Positions 61,191 to 64,000 of a DNA stretch of 64,000 nt are shown here, piece by piece. Under the pieces are notes generated by a model that saw only the letters and a program-made list of their open reading frames with translations, searched no databases and was not told where the DNA came from. Numbering within the stretch: position 1 is the stretch's first letter; each line of letters begins with the position of its first letter. Source of the DNA: Homalodisca vitripennis (taxonomy: Eukaryota; Arthropoda; Insecta; Hemiptera; Cicadellidae); contig NC_060214.1 of NCBI RefSeq assembly GCF_021130785.1, forward strand, positions 105,181,001 through 105,245,000, given 5' to 3'. A program made the translations under genes and the position numbers.

Positions 61191-64000
61191 TTTTCGTTTT
61201 GTAAAAAATAAAAGGTTTTTTTGTCATAAACAAATTTTAAAACTATTGGTTCTTTACATGTGGTCATCTTCATTTTTATAATAGTTTTAAAACCCTTTCT
61301 TTTATTTGGCCTTTTTTGGGTTTTATAAAACGGTTTAAAATGAGCCAAAAAAACCTAGGGGGTTGAAAAATTGAAAATTTTTAGTTGGGGGAAAAATTTT
61401 TAAAAAAAAATTTTGGGGAAAAATTTTTAAAAATTTTGAAAATTTTAAAACTGTGAAATTTTAATTTTTTTTAAAAATTAAAGGGGTCCGTTTTAGGTAA
61501 CTTTTTTTTACAATTTTTTCATAAAATTGGAAATTTTAAAAATTTTTTAAAATTTTTTTTAAAATTTTTTTTTAGGGTCTTAAAAATTTTTTTAAAAAAA
61601 ATTTTATTTTTGGTAAAATTTTTTCGCTTCTTTTTAAAATTTTGGGGAACTTGTTTAAAATAATCAAACTTTGGGGAAATAAAATTCCCCCCAATAAATT
61701 TTTTAAATTTTTTGGGTTTTCCTTTAAATTTTGACCCAAAAAATTTTTTTTTTAAATTCCCCCTGTTTTTTTAGGAAAAAAATTTAAAAATCTATATTTT
61801 TTTAAAAAAAGTTGTTTAAAAACTAAAAAAACTTGCTTTAAATTTTCCCCCCAAAAAGTAAAACCCATCTGCCCACCCTTTAAAGGGGCATTTAAATTTT
61901 TATAAAGGAAAATCAGGTTTTTATTGTTTTAATAAGATTTTTTTTTTAAATTAAAAAATTTAAATTTTAAAATTTTTAAAATTTCCCAAAAAGTTTTAAA
62001 AAACCTTTTTTTTACCTATGCATTTTAAACTATTTTTTTTTCCCCTTTTTTTATTTAAAAATAAGTTTTAAGGTTTTTTATTTCTCTTAAAGTTTATTTT
62101 TTTTTTACAAACAATTACTTTGAAACTTTTTTTTAAAATACAAAAAATTTTTTTTTATATTTAATTTTCCCCTTTCCCCCTTTTGAATTTTGGGTTTGGT
62201 TTTGGTTAATAAATTATATTTTCCAAACCCCTTTTAAAATTTTTTTATTAAAATAAAAAAAATTTTAAAAAAATTTTTTGCTTAAATTTTTTTTTAAAAA
62301 GGGCCCCCTAACCCTTTAAATTAAAAAAATTTATTTAAAATTTTTTTAAAAATAATTTTCAAATACATTTAAAAAATTTTTAAAATTTTTATTGGGTTTT
62401 TTTTTAAAAATTTTTTTTTTTTGTTAATTAGAAAAGCGAATATTAGAAATTTACCCAAATGGGTTTTTGGATAATTAAAAATTTTTAAAATTGGTTAGTT
62501 TTTGGGTTTAATTGGCCCTTTACAGTGACTAATTTTTAATTTAAAAAAAACATTCCATTTTAAAATTTTTTCTTTAAAAAAAACCCCCCTCAACGTTATT
62601 TTAAAAATTCAAATTTTTAATAAGCTTTTTTTGCAATTTGTTGGGAAACCCCTTTTAAAAAATTCAAATTAAACTGGGTTTTTTTTTAGGTAATTAGATA
62701 ATTTTAAAAAATAATATTTTTTAAAATTTAAAAAATGATTTTTAAAAAAAGGGGGGCTAAAAAAAAGGGAAACAATTTTTAAACCCAGCCAGTTTTTAAC
62801 TTTTTGATTTTAATGTTTTGTTTCCAATTTCTTAAATTAAAAACCAAAAATTTGGGTTTTTAAAAAAAATTTTTTTAAACAAATAAAAAAATTTTTTTTC
62901 CCAAAAAATTTTTTTTTAAATACCCAAATATATTTTAAAAATTTTTCATTAAAAATTAACCTATTCCCTTTCTGATAGTAATAAAATAAAGTGGGGTTTT
63001 ATGAGAATTTTTTAAAAAATTTTTTAAATTTTAAAGGGGAAGGTGGTATAGGGTTTTTTTTAAAAAAAGGGGCGAACGGATATTTTTAAATGTCAATAAT
63101 ACCCCATTTTTTACTTTTTTCCCAAAATTTTCTCGAAATTTTTTTTTTTTTATTTTTAAAACCCCTTTTGGGGGAAAACGGGGGGGGGGGTCTTTTTGGG
63201 GGGGTTTTAAATTTTAAAAGGTCTGTCACAAATTAAATTATTTTAAGAAATTTTTGGAAAAATTTAATTTTTTTCCTTGTGGGGTGTAAAATTTTAAATA
63301 GGGCAAAAAAAATGGCCCCCTTCGGAAAAAGTCCAAATTTTTTTTCCCCAAATTTTTTTTTTTTTCTGTAGGGACGGGCTTTTTTCATTAAAAAAAAAAT
63401 TTTAAAAAAAAAGAATGAAAAATTAATGATTAAAAACCCCAAATCCCCCGGGGGGCAGGTCCTTTTTAAAAAAAAATTAAAAAAAATTTTTTTAAAAAAA
63501 AAGAATATTTTAAAAAATTTTCCCCCCCAATTGTTTCAAAAATTTAAATTACAAAATTTTTTTTTTAAAAATAAATTTTAAAAAATTTTTTTGGGCCCTT
63601 TAACAAGGGGGTTCAATAAAAAAAAAAAAATTTTCCCCACAAAATTGAAAGGAAACATTTAAAAAATTTTTAAAAAAAACCAAAATCATAAAATTTTGCC
63701 AAAATTTTCATTAAAATTTTTTAAATTTATATTTTTTTTTTTTTATCTTTTTAATTAAAAATTTAAGTAAAGTTAAAACTTATTTATTTAAATTAAAAAA
63801 AATTATCAATTTTAATACAAAAAAAAAAAAATTATCCTGTTTTTTTTAAAATTTAAAAAAAATTTTTTTTTAAAAATTTTAATTAAAATAGGAAAAAAAT
63901 TTTTTTGGGGGGGGCCCAAAACTAAATTTTTTTTGGGAAGAAATTTTAAGGCCCCTTTGCCTTTAAAATTTTACTCCTTTTTAAAATCCCCTTGACCATT
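61191..64000. other. Degraded sequence, probably uncorrected read
   Basis: From about 61.2 kb the sequence turns into runs of A, T, and then G and C of 4-12 bases, such as AAAATTTTT and GGGGGGGGGG, with almost no mixed words. The change is gradual over ~150 bases and then complete. No genomic biology I know yields this pattern on both strands; it looks like an unpolished read with inflated homopolymers. The open frame at 63233-63442 (minus) is meaningless. No gene can be read here. Confidence 0.85.

Noticed and set aside
63233..63442. Phe/Lys-rich open frame
   Set aside because: Lies in the degraded homopolymer stretch.

Overview
This is a eukaryotic window, almost certainly from an insect with an AT-rich, repeat-laden genome. 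A hemimetabolous or hemipteran-like insect is my guess; the sequence does not prove the order. Two host genes can be supported, both on the + strand. (1) A microsomal cytochrome P450 of the CYP2 clan, best matched from memory to the insect CYP304 family, is assembled here from nine exons between 25451 and 43253. Splice phases agree throughout and give about 505 residues, except for one apparent missing base in the last exon. (2) The 5' part of a DNAJB12/DNAJB14-type J-protein gene has three phase-consistent exons at 49280-49412, 58054-58143 and 60390-60441. Its J domain must lie further right, in or beyond a stretch of very poor sequence.

Region by region. 1-25 kb holds no host gene I can recognise. 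It is a graveyard of transposons: a LINE split by a Helentron-like insertion, a MITE family and a second MITE that both make 8-bp target duplications, Helitron-like elements, a large foldback made of ~145-bp modules, and an 80-bp GC-rich minisatellite about 0.7 kb upstream of the P450. 25-43 kb is the P450. Its introns carry paired (AC)n/(GT)n tracts, a 55-bp minisatellite, three upstream partial copies of exon 3 with a 113-bp period, 18-bp and 48-bp minisatellites that create long false open frames on both strands, an R1-like LINE insertion with a 15-bp target duplication, and a ~183-bp satellite. 43-49 kb holds LINE reverse transcriptase relics and a broken PIF/Harbinger-type element with transposase and MADF/BESS pieces. 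49-61 kb is the J-protein gene. Its 8.6-kb first intron contains 2.7 copies of a 2.64-kb tandem unit, itself built from two hairpin-forming segments and a LINE 3' end, followed by a 168-bp tRNA-derived SINE.

From about 61.2 kb to the end the sequence degenerates into long A/T/G/C homopolymer runs and looks like uncorrected read sequence rather than genomic DNA. Single-base length differences between the 2.64-kb copies point the same way, so the lone frameshift in the P450 should be treated as a possible assembly error. No RNA gene other than the SINE head, no CRISPR array and no convincing novel defence or metabolic system was found. The most unusual items are the partial-exon array inside the P450, its atypical heme and I-helix motifs, the 14.8-16.2 kb foldback, and the hammerhead-like cores in Penelope-like repeats.
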